DNA of 64,000 nucleotides from Endozoicomonas sp. GU-1 (GCF_027366395.1 NZ_CP114771.1:4526001-4590000), one strand, 5' to 3'; positions 1 to 9,606 are shown, counted from the stretch's first letter. Notes: generated by a model from the sequence alone, not told the origin. Numbers and translations: made by a program.

Positions 1-1
1 T

Positions 2-202
2 AAAATACTGGCCGCGACCAACCTGTTTGGAAAGGAGTGGCCTGCCCATATTATCGGGCAGTATGAAGAAAAGATCATTTTCTGGTCACAACACTGCCTG
101 GATAGCCTGACTCCGGTGGAACTGAAATCCTGGCTGGAGCGGTTTATCCAGGATGCCGAGGGGCAGCTGAGCGAGCTGTTGGCATTCGATATAGGAGAGT
201 GA
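2..202 (+). CDS. 3' end of an unrecognised protein (partial)
   Basis: An open frame runs in from the window edge and stops at a TGA at 200-202, giving the last 66 residues of a protein. The visible part is acidic and helical, with several Trp (GKEWPAH, IIFWSQH, KSWLERF) and no motif I can name. It is convergent with tcdA, with a 39-bp gap. The coding call rests on the uninterrupted frame and plausible composition only; I do not recognise the family. Confidence 0.55.
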   Translation, partial: KILAATNLFGKEWPAHIIGQYEEKIIFWSQHCLDSLTPVELKSWLERFIQDAEGQLSELLAFDIGE

Positions 203-241
203 TCATTGATTAGTTGCGTACTCCTTTCAGAAGAGCCGGGA

Positions 242-1042
242 TTAATCAGTCTTGGCCAACTTCTCAATAATTCGCGCAGCCGCAGCAAAACCAAAGGTTG
301 CAGTCACTGCGGTGGCCGCGCCAAAACCACTGGCACAGTCCATTTTCATTGAGCCTTCACCGGTGGGTTTGGTCTGGCAGATGGTACCATCAGCCTGTGG
401 ATAAACCGCCTGCTCGGTGGAAAACACACAGTCTACGCCAAACTTTCGTTTGGTATTCTTGCTGAAGCCATGACGGTCACGAAGCTGGTTGCGCACTTTT
501 CTTGCCAGAGGGTCATGCCAGGTTTTGGTCAGATCGGTGATCTGAATCTGGGTAGGATCCATCTGTCCGCCAGCACCGCCAGTGGTGATGATTTTGATTT
601 TGAGACGTTTGCAGTGAGCGATCAGCGCCGCCTTAACCCGGAAGCTGTCGATGGCATCCAGCACATAGTCAAACTCGTTGGTGATCAGTTCCTGAAGATT
701 ATCTTCCGTAATAAAGTCTTCAATGGTCTGACACTGACACTCGGGGTTTATCTGGGTAATGCGCTCGGCAATCACCTCAACTTTTGAGCGGCCAATGGTG
801 TCCGTAAGCGCATGCAATTGGCGATTGGTGTTGGTTATACAAATGTCGTCCAGATCGATCAGGGTGATGTTACCCACCGCCGTTCTGGCCAGGGCTTCTG
901 CTGCCCAGGAGCCAACACCACCAATACCGATGACGCAGACATGGGATTGACGAAGCTGGTCAACAGCACGGTTGCCGTACAAGCGGCGAATACCGCCGAA
1001 CCGGTCATTGAAGCTGTTGCTGGGGGAAGAGGCTGCTGGCAT
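242..1042 (-). CDS. tcdA: tRNA threonylcarbamoyladenosine dehydratase TcdA (CsdL), E1/ThiF-like
   Basis: This is an E1-like enzyme that uses ATP to dehydrate t6A37 in tRNA to the cyclic ct6A form; it acts in the cytosol. The N-terminal FNDRFGGIRRLYG segment is typical of TcdA/CsdL. A Rossmann glycine loop VIGIGGVGSWA lies at residues 38-48 and a ThiF-type DLDDICITNTNRQ block follows, with the nucleotide-binding Asp and Arg. DAIDS comes near residue 130. Length (266 aa) matches the family (about 268). The C-terminal GFGAATAVTATFGFAAAARI is a hydrophobic segment common in these proteins, possibly membrane-associating. It stands alone, convergent with the upstream partial gene. Confidence 0.93.
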   Translation of the reverse strand: MPAASSPSNSFNDRFGGIRRLYGNRAVDQLRQSHVCVIGIGGVGSWAAEALARTAVGNITLIDLDDICITNTNRQLHALTDTIGRSKVEVIAERITQINPECQCQTIEDFITEDNLQELITNEFDYVLDAIDSFRVKAALIAHCKRLKIKIITTGGAGGQMDPTQIQITDLTKTWHDPLARKVRNQLRDRHGFSKNTKRKFGVDCVFSTEQAVYPQADGTICQTKPTGEGSMKMDCASGFGAATAVTATFGFAAAARIIEKLAKTD

Positions 1043-1284
1043 TGGAAACGACTGAGATAAAACATTAGCCGCCGATTATACAACCCAAAGTGGCATTGTT
1101 TTAATCAAATTTTGCCTTGCTTTGACTCTGAATGACCTGCCATCAATGGAACCTAATAATTATTTTGAGGTCAAACTGCGGTATTTATTGTCCAAGTGCG
1201 TGAGGCTTAATTCTGAAAGCAGCATCAGCAACCCATCACCGTTCAGAGTCCGCTCGCCGGGCTGACCGGCATGCCGGGCCACGC

Positions 1285-4200
1285 GTGGTTTCTGACCGTG
1301 GTAGAACCAAATTTAATGGTAAAAGAGTCTCATACAATCGGCCCTGTAGAAGCAAAGCCAGCATCCGGGGCAGTAGCAAATCTATAGAGGATGCCTTTTG
1401 GAAAAAAGAATTATTACATGGACGTCAAATCACCTCGACTGATGTGCTTTCAGCCTTTGAAAAAGATACAACGTCCCTCAGAAGTGGGTTCTTTCTGCAA
1501 AAACTTTGCTTGCAGAACCAACTGCTAAACAACAGAAAAGTGACCCCGGATGAGGTCATTCAAGAATTCAATCGAGAGCCGGATCGACACTATAAATACA
1601 AATTAGCGATAGTGCGTTTCAAAGAGGAATGCTGTCTGAGGGGGCTGCCGCTGAAGGGCCAGAAAGTCACAACGAATGCCGTGGTTCATGGGCTTCAGTC
1701 AGTCAGTGCAATACTGGAGCTGGCGCGCTTTAAGGAGTTATGTTGCCTGAGAGGCCTGGCGTTGCATGGTCGGCAGGTCACACCGGACGAGGTTATTCAG
1801 GATTATCAGGCCGCTGGGGCAAACTTGGAGCTGGCGCGCTTCAAAGCGGAATGTTGTCTTAAAGGGGGGTTAGTGAATGGCCAGAGGATCCTGCCGGATG
1901 AGGTGGTTAAGGACTTTCCGGATAATCCGAGAGGCAAACTGGGGCTGGCCCGCTTCAAAGCGGACTGTTGCCTGAATGGCTTGGCGTTGAATGGCCAGCA
2001 GGTCACTGCAGATGAGGTAGTTAAGGATTTTCAGGCGGTCGGGGTATTTCTGGAGTTAGCGCACTTTAAGGAACAGTGTTGCCTGAGGGGCGTGGCGTTG
2101 AATGGCCGGGAGGTCACAACGGATGAGGTGGTTCAGGGTTTCCCGAATAGTCCGGAAGGCAAACTTGGGATAGCACGCTTTAAGGAAAAATGTTGCCTGA
2201 GGGGGCTGGTGTTGAATGATCGGCAGGTCACGCCGGATGAGGTGGATTTCCCTGATACTCCGGAAGGCCTGCTGGGGATGGCACGCTTCAGGGATCAATG
2301 TTGGCTGAAGAGCCTGACGTTGAATGGCCAGCTGGTCACGGCGGATGAGGTGGCCAAGGGTTATCAGGCCGCCGGGGCAACCCTGGAGCTAATACGTTTG
2401 AAGGAGCAATGTTGCCTGCTGGGTCAGTCTTTGAACGGTCAGCCGGTCACAGCGGATGAGGTGGTCAAGGATTATCAGGAAGCCAGGGCAGCATTGGAGA
2501 TGGCACGTTTCAAACAGGAATGCTGCCTGAAGAAGCGGCCATTGAATGGCCAGCAGGTCACAGCGGATGAGGTGGTCAGGGATTTTCCGGATAGTCTGGA
2601 TGGTCGGCTGGGACTAGCACACTTCCGGGAAAAATGTTGCCTGAAGGGGCTGGCGTTGAATGGTCAGCCGGTCACACCGGAGGCGGTGGTTAATGGTTTC
2701 CCGAATAGTCCGGAAGGCAGGCTGGGAATAGTGCGTTTCAAAGCGGAATGTTGCCTGAGGGGGCTGCTGTTGAAGGGGCGGCGCGTCACAACGGATGAGG
2801 TAGTGAAAGATTTTCAGGCCATCAGGGCAACACTGGAGCTGGTGTGCTTCAAGGAGCAATGTTGCCTGAAGGGCCTTGCCTTGAATGGCCAACAGATCAC
2901 GCCCTATACGGTGGTTAAGGGTTTTCAGTTGGTCGGGGCAACTCTGCAACTGGCCCACTTTAAAGCCGAGTGCTGCCTGAGAGGGCTGGTGGTGAATGAT
3001 CGGCAAGTCACACCGGCTGAGGTGGTTAAGGGTTTCCCGGAGAGTCCGGAAGGCAAACTGGGGAGAGCGCACTTCAAAGCGGAATGTTGCCTGAAGGGGC
3101 GGCTGTTGAATGGCCAGCAGGTGACAGCGGATGAGGTGGTTAAGGATTATCAGGCCGCCAGAGCAACACTGGAGCTGGGGCGTTTTATGGAACAATGTTG
3201 CCTGAGAAATCTGCGGCTGAATGGTCAGCCGGTCACACCGGCTGAGGTGGTTAATGCTTTTCCGGAGAGTCCGGAAGGCAAGCTGGGGATAGCGCGCTTT
3301 AAGGAAAAATGTTGTCTGAGGGGCTTGCTGTTGAATAATCAGCAGGTGACACCGGACGCGGTGATTAAGGATTTTCCCGACAGTCCGGAGGGCAAACTGG
3401 GCATAGCGTGTTTTAAGTCACAATGTTGCCTGATGGGGCTGCTGCTGAACGATCAGCAAGTCACACCGCAAGCGGTAATCAAGGACTATGAATGCGGTAG
3501 CTGGTGGCTCGAACGCGCTATTTTTTATGCCCAGCTGGCGTTGAATGCAAGAGAATTGAATGGCAGCCTTCTGGATAACCAGAAAGTATTGGAAGCTTTT
3601 AATAAAGTACCCGGGGATAATTCTTCAAGGCAAGTCAGGTACCTGATACAAAGGTTGAAACACCCTCAGCAATACCATGAAACCAATGAAGCCCGGAAGA
3701 TACTGCAAACGGCCTGGCAAATCTTAAACAACGTATCAAGCAAAGACGATGAGCAACATCGACTGCAAAGTCTTTTGCAATTCATGGCTTTGTACCATGA
3801 GCTGCCAATTGATCGTCAGAGAGTGTCAGCAGGACAGGTATATCGATCCCTCACTCTGCTGCGGAGTTCATTTCAGAATTCACGCCTGCATTTCTTCTTC
3901 CTGTCACACTGCCATATCACGAGACAGCCTGTTAATGGACGGTATATCCATAAGGGGCAAGTGCTGGAGTGCCTGCAGAGTTTTCCAGCAGGAACCGCTC
4001 TGCGCCATGCTTTAGGCTTCTGGTTTGAACAAAGCATCTGTGAAGCCAATTTAATGGAAAATATACTCCACAACCTGAAAGCTGTCGTTCCCGCAAGATG
4101 GGACAGTGATGGTGTTTACCGATACGCAACCTCTGCCAGTCAACACAGCTCCGCCGCCTCGGCAGTTGCTGGCAGTGGGGCTCTGCAACCTTCGTCAAAA

Positions 4201-5118
4201 CAATGGTTAAATGTCGGCGAACCGGGGCTCCCCGACATTCAGCTGCCCCGGTTACATGCGCTAAAGCTGAAAACATTTGAGATTATTGCGGAAGTGAATC
4301 GTTTTTATGCTGATCCACCCATCCTGATTACCGGTTCATACGCACGCTTTTTGCAGAACCGCTGCTCATTATTTATTGATATTGACATTCAATGCACGTC
4401 AGACGAGTCTGCCAGAAAATTCCTGGAAAAATTGCAGGTACTCAACACCGACAGTGATTCCGTCATTCCCCAAAGCATGGTCATTTGGGCAACTCCGGGG
4501 TGTCAGGCGACCAAGCAACCAAAAGTCTACAATGTTCATCTTAATTACGGTGATCTGGGTGCCAAATTAATGGGGCTTCACATCAGTGTTGATACCGGGG
4601 TGGCCGATGAAAAGGCAACACAATTAGCTGCTACTGGTGTTGAGAGAACGTTCAGCGATTTGTCGTTTGCTGAACAAACCAGATCACTGAACGATACGCT
4701 GGGATTCCTCGTTAATTACCTTGATCTGCTGACCGTGGAATTCCAAAAAGGAGCAGTATTTGAATTACCTGAAACCCTGCTTTTTAATAATCCCAAAAAC
4801 CCTGATGAGCGTATTTATGGCTTGCTTACCTGTGCTCTGATGTCCCTGAGTTACGCCAGGGAGTTTATTGCCCGGCACTCTTCTGGAGGCAAACCCGACT
4901 TACCGCCTGACTCGCCTCAAGAAGCATATCAACGCCTGCATACACTTACTGCAACTGTGCAAACGCAACTGAATAACCACGCTTACCGTGATGATTTTGA
5001 GCAAATAGTGAAGGACTTGCTATCGACAATTCAGAATGAAAGTGATGACGATATTGAGCGGAAGGACTTGATCAAATTAGTGCTGGCAATGTTTCAGCCT
5101 CCCGGGGAGGTGCAATGA
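1285..5118 (+). CDS. Large Cys-Cys tandem-repeat protein with C-terminal nucleotidyltransferase-like motif
   Basis: A 1277-residue protein of a family I cannot name. Residues about 107-743 are 17 consecutive repeats of 36-39 residues with a core like ARFKxxCCLxGLxLNG, then QxVTxDEVVKDF, ending either QAxxATLE or PxSPEGKLG. Degenerate copies flank both ends. Each unit is probably a helical hairpin, so the array should form a solenoid. Near residue 1015 the sequence reads ITGSYARFL...LFIDIDI, which fits the nucleotidyltransferase pattern G-S-x(9-13)-D-h-D. No signal peptide is seen. The start is uncertain: a GTG at 1285 is used, but the frame is open back to 1204 and no ATG lies upstream in frame. 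The repeats suggest a protein-binding effector or toxin-like protein, which is inference. Confidence 0.85.
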   Translation: MVSDRGRTKFNGKRVSYNRPCRSKASIRGSSKSIEDAFWKKELLHGRQITSTDVLSAFEKDTTSLRSGFFLQKLCLQNQLLNNRKVTPDEVIQEFNREPDRHYKYKLAIVRFKEECCLRGLPLKGQKVTTNAVVHGLQSVSAILELARFKELCCLRGLALHGRQVTPDEVIQDYQAAGANLELARFKAECCLKGGLVNGQRILPDEVVKDFPDNPRGKLGLARFKADCCLNGLALNGQQVTADEVVKDFQAVGVFLELAHFKEQCCLRGVALNGREVTTDEVVQGFPNSPEGKLGIARFKEKCCLRGLVLNDRQVTPDEVDFPDTPEGLLGMARFRDQCWLKSLTLNGQLVTADEVAKGYQAAGATLELIRLKEQCCLLGQSLNGQPVTADEVVKDYQEARAALEMARFKQECCLKKRPLNGQQVTADEVVRDFPDSLDGRLGLAHFREKCCLKGLALNGQPVTPEAVVNGFPNSPEGRLGIVRFKAECCLRGLLLKGRRVTTDEVVKDFQAIRATLELVCFKEQCCLKGLALNGQQITPYTVVKGFQLVGATLQLAHFKAECCLRGLVVNDRQVTPAEVVKGFPESPEGKLGRAHFKAECCLKGRLLNGQQVTADEVVKDYQAARATLELGRFMEQCCLRNLRLNGQPVTPAEVVNAFPESPEGKLGIARFKEKCCLRGLLLNNQQVTPDAVIKDFPDSPEGKLGIACFKSQCCLMGLLLNDQQVTPQAVIKDYECGSWWLERAIFYAQLALNARELNGSLLDNQKVLEAFNKVPGDNSSRQVRYLIQRLKHPQQYHETNEARKILQTAWQILNNVSSKDDEQHRLQSLLQFMALYHELPIDRQRVSAGQVYRSLTLLRSSFQNSRLHFFFLSHCHITRQPVNGRYIHKGQVLECLQSFPAGTALRHALGFWFEQSICEANLMENILHNLKAVVPARWDSDGVYRYATSASQHSSAASAVAGSGALQPSSKQWLNVGEPGLPDIQLPRLHALKLKTFEIIAEVNRFYADPPILITGSYARFLQNRCSLFIDIDIQCTSDESARKFLEKLQVLNTDSDSVIPQSMVIWATPGCQATKQPKVYNVHLNYGDLGAKLMGLHISVDTGVADEKATQLAATGVERTFSDLSFAEQTRSLNDTLGFLVNYLDLLTVEFQKGAVFELPETLLFNNPKNPDERIYGLLTCALMSLSYAREFIARHSSGGKPDLPPDSPQEAYQRLHTLTATVQTQLNNHAYRDDFEQIVKDLLSTIQNESDDDIERKDLIKLVLAMFQPPGEVQ
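1603..3513 (+). repeat. 17 tandem 108-117-bp coding repeats
   Basis: In-frame tandem repeats inside the Cys-Cys repeat gene, mostly 111 or 114 bp each. Two unit types are intermixed, ending in ATLE or EGKLG. One unit (CWLKSL, near 2300) has lost the second Cys, and one (near 2220-2270) is shortened by two residues. The high DNA similarity between units suggests recent expansion by unequal crossing-over. Confidence 0.9.
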
Positions 5119-5147
5119 ATTTTGCAATAAAAAAGCCAGACAACTGT

Positions 5148-5315
5148 CTAGGAGGCTGACCGAGAATAGCGCCCGTAGCGAGGATGGCAGAAAATTGAGG
5201 ATAAAAAGTCGGAAATTTTTAGCGAATAGTGGTTCTATTTGCTAAAAATTTCTGACTTTTTAGACCAATTTGCTGCCACCGCAGTAGGGCAGTCTATTCT
5301 CGGTCAGCCTCCTAG
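5148..5315. repeat. 168-bp palindromic MITE-like element or long hairpin
   Basis: The outer 22 bp at 5148-5169 and 5294-5315 are exact inverted copies (both start CTAGGAGGCTGACC on their own strand). An inner pair around AAAAAGTCnGAAATTTTTAGC and its complement makes a second stem, so most of the element can fold on itself. It lies between two convergent genes and may also act as a bidirectional terminator. No transposase is inside. Confidence 0.75.
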
Positions 5316-5340
5316 CTTGAGCGTGTATCAGTTCGTACGC

Positions 5341-7734
5341 TTAACTTTGGTTTTCTTTGGTCAGATCAGCGATTTCTTTCAGGCGTTCCAGTACTTTCTG
5401 GTTGATGGAGCCCTTTGGATAATTGCCTTTGCTGTTCATAACACCCGGACGATGGCCGGTCAGCAGCTCAAGTGCCTCTTCAACATGAGAAACGGCATAA
5501 ACATTAAACTTCTTGGCTTTTACCGCATCCACTACCTTGCTGTGCAGCATCAGGTTCCGAACGTTCGCCTGAGGGATAATGACCCCCTGCTCACCGGTCA
5601 GACCCCTGGCATTACAGAGATCAAAGAAACCTTCGATTTTCTCGTTAACACCACCAATGGCCTGAACTTCACCGTGCTGGTTCATGGAGCCGGTGACGGC
5701 ATAGCATTGCTTGATCGGAGTATTGGTCAATGCTGAGAGCAGACAGCAGAGCTCAGCCATGGATGCACTGTCGCCGTCGATATAACCGTAGGATTGTTCC
5801 ATCGCCAGACTGGCGGAAATCGCCAGTGGGAATTTTTGCGCATAACGGCTGCCAAGATAACCGGTCAGGATCATAACCCCTTTCGAGTGAATGGCCTGAC
5901 CCAGGGCGACCTCCCGCTCAATATCCACAATACCCTGGCTGCCGGGATAAACCGCGGCGGTAATCCGGGCGGGAGAGCCAAAACAGGCATCTCCCACAGA
6001 GAGCACAGTTAAACCATTGATCTTACCAATCTGCTCACCGTCAGTATCAATCAGAATGCTGCCTTCCAGCATATCATCCAGAATTTGCTTACTGACCCGG
6101 CCAGTCCGCTCAGCCTTGGCATCCAGCGCCCGGTCAATGTGCTCGTGGTTGATTTTACGGCCATTGCCGGTGCGTCGGATAAAATCAGCCTCGGCCAGCA
6201 AGTCGAAGAGTTCGCCGATTTTTGCCGACAGTTGAGACTGGTTTTCGGTCATCCGGGAGCTTTGTTCGATCATCCGGGCAACCGCCGATGCTGACAGTGG
6301 TGGATAGTTTTCATCGTCTGCCCGGTTTTTCAGCAGCTGGGCAAACGCCTGAATGGTTTCAGGAGAGCGTGGCAGCTGGTCATCAAAGTCCACCAGTACC
6401 CGGAACATTTCGTGGAAATCCGGGTCGAGCTGCTGAAGGATGTAATAGATATCCCGGGAGCCAACCAGAATCACCTTCACATGCAGTGGAATAATTTCCG
6501 GGGTGAGGGTGATGGTGTTCATCAACCCCATCTCGGAGTAGGGGGATTCAATTTTCAACTGCCGCTCTTTCAGCGCCCGTTTCAGGGCTTCCCAGACGAA
6601 AGGTTCTTCCAGCAGCTTGTTGGCTTCCAGCAATAGATAACCGCCATTGGCCTGGTGCAGAGAACCGGGGCAGATCTGACGGAAGTTGGTTACCAGGGCT
6701 CCCATCTCACTGGCGTATTCGATGCGGCCAAAGAGGTTCTTGTAGTTGGGGTGAGACTCATAAATAACCGGCGCAGCGGCATCGTTCTTATGGCCGACCA
6801 CCAGGTTGGGGGCGTAGAGCTCTTCTAATGCTGATCGTTTGCTGGCATCTTCTTTGGACTCCATTGCCCGTTCATCCGCCAGGTATTCAATTACCGTTCT
6901 GTGCAGGTGCTGTTTGACGGCTTCCAGGTAATCCAGAACATTCTGCTCTTTGCTGTATTTTTTCAGCATAGGCTTCATCAGGGGAGCCAGAGCCTGATCA
7001 ATGGTGTCCTGATTCAGGTCCTGCAGCTTTTCGTTGGATTCCCGTTTCCACTGGGGCAGTTCCACCAGAGACTCATTGAGTTTGGTTTCCAGTTCACTGA
7101 TGTCGTTATTGAACTTTTCCCGCTTTTTATCCGGCAATTGCGCGAACTCGGTTTCGTCCATCGCCTTACCGCTGGACATTGGCGTGAAGCTCAAGGCACC
7201 GGTATCCCGGTACAAGGCGATATCCCGTTTCAGCGCTTCCTGTTCAATTTGATCAATGGCCTGATCATAACGCTTATTAAAGCTGCGCTCGATGGCGCTT
7301 TTCTTTTGCTGATAAGTGGGGTTTTCAAACGCCGCCGGGAAGGTCATCAGCAGCTTATCAATAAAACTCTCAAAGTCCTTCTGCAGGTCACTGCCCAGAC
7401 CGGCGGGTAACTTCAGGGCTTTCGGCTCACGGGGGTTATCAAAGTTATTGACATAGGCCCAGTCATCCGAGGAGCTCTGTCGCTTGGCTTCTGTTTCAAG
7501 GTATTTACGGAGGTAGGACATCCGGCCTGTTCCGGACTCGCCCATGACATAGATGTTATAGCCCGAGCGGTGCATGGCGACACCAAACTGAATCGCACTG
7601 GTAGCTCGCTCCTGACCCAGGATGCCGACGTAATTTTCCAGCTCTTCTGTGGACTTGAAACCCAAATCCTTCACTGGTTGCTTAGCAATAAGCTGATTCG
7701 CTGTTAGTTTGAGTTTTTTCACAAGTCTTGCCAT
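5341..7734 (-). CDS. LonB-like ATP-dependent protease (AAA_32/Lon_C family)
   Basis: A soluble Lon-related protease of the type common in gammaproteobacteria, combining an AAA+ ATPase with a C-terminal serine-lysine peptidase. The Walker A-like loop is MGESGTGRMSY near the N terminus. A long coiled insertion follows, then the second AAA segment (ANGGYLLLEANKLLEEPFVW; VILVGSRDIYY). The peptidase domain has the catalytic Ser in GDSASMAELC and the catalytic Lys in GGVNEKIEGF. The frame is open to 7845. I prefer the ATG at 7732-7734 because the family N terminus begins close to the KLKLTANQL segment; an ATG at 7806 with an upstream CGGGAC is the alternative. It is monocistronic and divergent from the dacB-like gene. 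Confidence 0.9.
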   Translation of the reverse strand: MARLVKKLKLTANQLIAKQPVKDLGFKSTEELENYVGILGQERATSAIQFGVAMHRSGYNIYVMGESGTGRMSYLRKYLETEAKRQSSSDDWAYVNNFDNPREPKALKLPAGLGSDLQKDFESFIDKLLMTFPAAFENPTYQQKKSAIERSFNKRYDQAIDQIEQEALKRDIALYRDTGALSFTPMSSGKAMDETEFAQLPDKKREKFNNDISELETKLNESLVELPQWKRESNEKLQDLNQDTIDQALAPLMKPMLKKYSKEQNVLDYLEAVKQHLHRTVIEYLADERAMESKEDASKRSALEELYAPNLVVGHKNDAAAPVIYESHPNYKNLFGRIEYASEMGALVTNFRQICPGSLHQANGGYLLLEANKLLEEPFVWEALKRALKERQLKIESPYSEMGLMNTITLTPEIIPLHVKVILVGSRDIYYILQQLDPDFHEMFRVLVDFDDQLPRSPETIQAFAQLLKNRADDENYPPLSASAVARMIEQSSRMTENQSQLSAKIGELFDLLAEADFIRRTGNGRKINHEHIDRALDAKAERTGRVSKQILDDMLEGSILIDTDGEQIGKINGLTVLSVGDACFGSPARITAAVYPGSQGIVDIEREVALGQAIHSKGVMILTGYLGSRYAQKFPLAISASLAMEQSYGYIDGDSASMAELCCLLSALTNTPIKQCYAVTGSMNQHGEVQAIGGVNEKIEGFFDLCNARGLTGEQGVIIPQANVRNLMLHSKVVDAVKAKKFNVYAVSHVEEALELLTGHRPGVMNSKGNYPKGSINQKVLERLKEIADLTKENQS

Positions 7735-7959
7735 TTCCCGCAAATTGCTTACACCATAAGAGTGGAGTGAAGCTTTTGTTATATATATGACACTTTTTTG
7801 AGCCATACTACACGTCCCGCTGAGCTCACAACGAAACGTCAACAAGCCCTATAGTACTCTCATTAAAAAGGTTTGTCGGCCTTGAGACCAGTGTGTTGAA
7901 CTGAGAATCTATAAATTAAACGGTGATTTTATTGCGGTCAGAGGCAGCAGAGCTTTTTT

Positions 7960-9369
7960 ATGAACGTCTGGAAAAAATGGCTGTCTATTACCTTTATAGC
8001 TTTTGGAATTAACCAGGGTTTTGCGTCCATCAATGATGACCTGGATCGACTGATCGCCACATTACCGCCCGGGCATATTCATTCCATAAAAGTTATCGAA
8101 GCTGAAACCGGAAAGGTACTGTTTGACCGGAACAGTCGCTTTAACTTGCTGCCAGCAAGCACGGTCAAAGCCATCACGGCTATCTCGGCTTATCGGGTGT
8201 TGGGAGAAGAGTATCGGTACCAAACCCGCTTGCTGGGTAACAAACCCCTGGCAGAGGGAAAGGAATATGACGGAGACCTGGTGTTAACCTTTTCAGGTGA
8301 TCCGTCACTGACCAGACATGACCTTTCTGAGCTACTGGGAAAACTGATTAACAAAGGTATAAAAGTAATACGCGGCAATATCTGGCTTGATGGTTCTATA
8401 TATAGTGGTTATCCAAGAGCCGGTGGTGCAAGTTGGGATGACCATAATATCTGCTATGCCGCGCCGGTCAGTGCCATGATACTGGATCGTAACTGTTTTT
8501 TTGGCTGGCTGGTGCCTTCTGGAACAGAGGGGCAGTTGTCAAAGATGGTTTACGATGAACCACACTGGCAGCTCTCTGTTGATAATCGCATAGTGATTAG
8601 AAAACCTCGGGCCCATGAGCCAGACGGGTGCGTTCAGGAAGTATGGCCTTCATCAAACCATGAGTACCGCCTGGAAGGGTGTATTGCCCCTGATGCCAAA
8701 CCCATGCGCATGGCATTTTCAGTGCGTGATCCGGAGCGGGCTGCCGCAAGGTTTGTTGAGTCTTTTTTGCAGGCAAGCAACATCAGGCTTGAAGGCAGGG
8801 TTGTGGTTGAGAAACCACAGGGGGATTTTACCTGGCTTGTGGCCAGCCATCGTTCTGCGCCGGTGCCTGATCTTTTACAGCGAGTGCTGGATAAGTCAGA
8901 CAACCTGTACGCTGATAGCCTGCTGAAAACCATAGGGTCGTCGGTAAAGGGTGAAAAGGGCTCTTACTCTTCAGGCACAGAGGCGGTTCTGGCTATGTTA
9001 CGGGAAGAGGGTGTTGACTTGACCAGGGGGCGGTTGGTGGATGGTTCAGGGTTGTCTCGATATAACATGCTCAGTGCTGATGACTTTACTGAAGTGTTGC
9101 AAACCGGTTGGAAAAGCTGGGGGGAGAAAGCACCCTGGCTGGCCTCACGGGATGATGAACGTCGCTGGCTAAAGACTGGTTATATGAGTGGGGTAAACAG
9201 TATGGTGGGTTATGCCTTTCCGGAAAATAACGCACCTTTGATATTCGCTGTACTGCTGAATGGGCTGAGACCTGTTCAGCCAGCGACGAATGAAGAGGTA
9301 AGAGCCTTTCATCATGAAATCAGGCTATTCCACCGGGCATTTCTTGAGCGACTGACGGGCAAACAATAA
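7960..9369 (+). CDS. dacB: D-alanyl-D-alanine carboxypeptidase/endopeptidase, PBP4 type (S13)
   Basis: A periplasmic penicillin-binding protein that trims or cleaves peptidoglycan cross-links. A signal peptide covers residues 1-22 (KKWLSITFIAFGINQGFA). All three active-site motifs are present: SxxK as S67-T-V-K70 in LLPASTVKA, SxN as S313-D-N315 in DKSDNLYAD, and KTG at 405-407 in WLKTGYMSG. At 469 aa the length is normal for DacB. It starts at an ATG after a GC-poor leader and is followed by a strong hairpin terminator, so it is probably monocistronic. Confidence 0.92.
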   Translation: MNVWKKWLSITFIAFGINQGFASINDDLDRLIATLPPGHIHSIKVIEAETGKVLFDRNSRFNLLPASTVKAITAISAYRVLGEEYRYQTRLLGNKPLAEGKEYDGDLVLTFSGDPSLTRHDLSELLGKLINKGIKVIRGNIWLDGSIYSGYPRAGGASWDDHNICYAAPVSAMILDRNCFFGWLVPSGTEGQLSKMVYDEPHWQLSVDNRIVIRKPRAHEPDGCVQEVWPSSNHEYRLEGCIAPDAKPMRMAFSVRDPERAAARFVESFLQASNIRLEGRVVVEKPQGDFTWLVASHRSAPVPDLLQRVLDKSDNLYADSLLKTIGSSVKGEKGSYSSGTEAVLAMLREEGVDLTRGRLVDGSGLSRYNMLSADDFTEVLQTGWKSWGEKAPWLASRDDERRWLKTGYMSGVNSMVGYAFPENNAPLIFAVLLNGLRPVQPATNEEVRAFHHEIRLFHRAFLERLTGKQ

Positions 9370-9417
9370 AGAAGGCATCAGCTTGTTGGAGGGTTGTCGT
9401 ATATTGTTCTGGAAATT

Positions 9418-9449
9418 AACGGATGAAGTATTGCCTTCGTCCGTTTTCT
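9418..9449 (+). terminator. Rho-independent terminator after the dacB-like gene
   Basis: Inverted arms AACGGATGAAG (9418-9428) and CTTCGTCCGTT (9435-9445) are joined by a short loop and followed by a T-rich tail. It lies about 50 bp after the stop codon. Confidence 0.75.
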
Positions 9450-9578
9450 CTTTATAATACGCGGCTCTTCCCAAGGCATTCCCAAAAGATTGTCAGAGTT
9501 CAGCAGAATGAAACATCGTCGCTGACCGGGAAGTGCGGTTTGAAAATGGGTTGTTTAGATTAAATGAAAAACAGCCGG

Positions 9579-9606
9579 TTGACAAATCAAACTGGCGCGG
9601 TAATAT
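9579..9606 (+). promoter_or_regulatory. Consensus sigma-70 promoter of the rRNA operon
   Basis: A perfect TTGACA (9579-9584), a 16-bp spacer and TAATAT (9601-9606), about 330 bp before the 16S gene, with an AT-rich UP-element-like stretch (9558-9572) upstream. A GC-rich stretch after the -10 may be the discriminator. A second TATAAT-like hexamer near 9451 could be an additional promoter. Confidence 0.8.

Noticed and set aside
2056-3195. Long antisense ORFs within the repeat gene
   Set aside because: They mirror the repeat structure of the sense gene and have no ribosome sites.
1603-3513. CRISPR-like regular repetition
   Set aside because: The repeats are in-frame coding units with no unique spacers, so this is a protein repeat array.
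6901-7410. 169-residue ORF antisense to the LonB-like protease
   Set aside because: Shadow of the sense gene; composition is the complement of conserved coding sequence.
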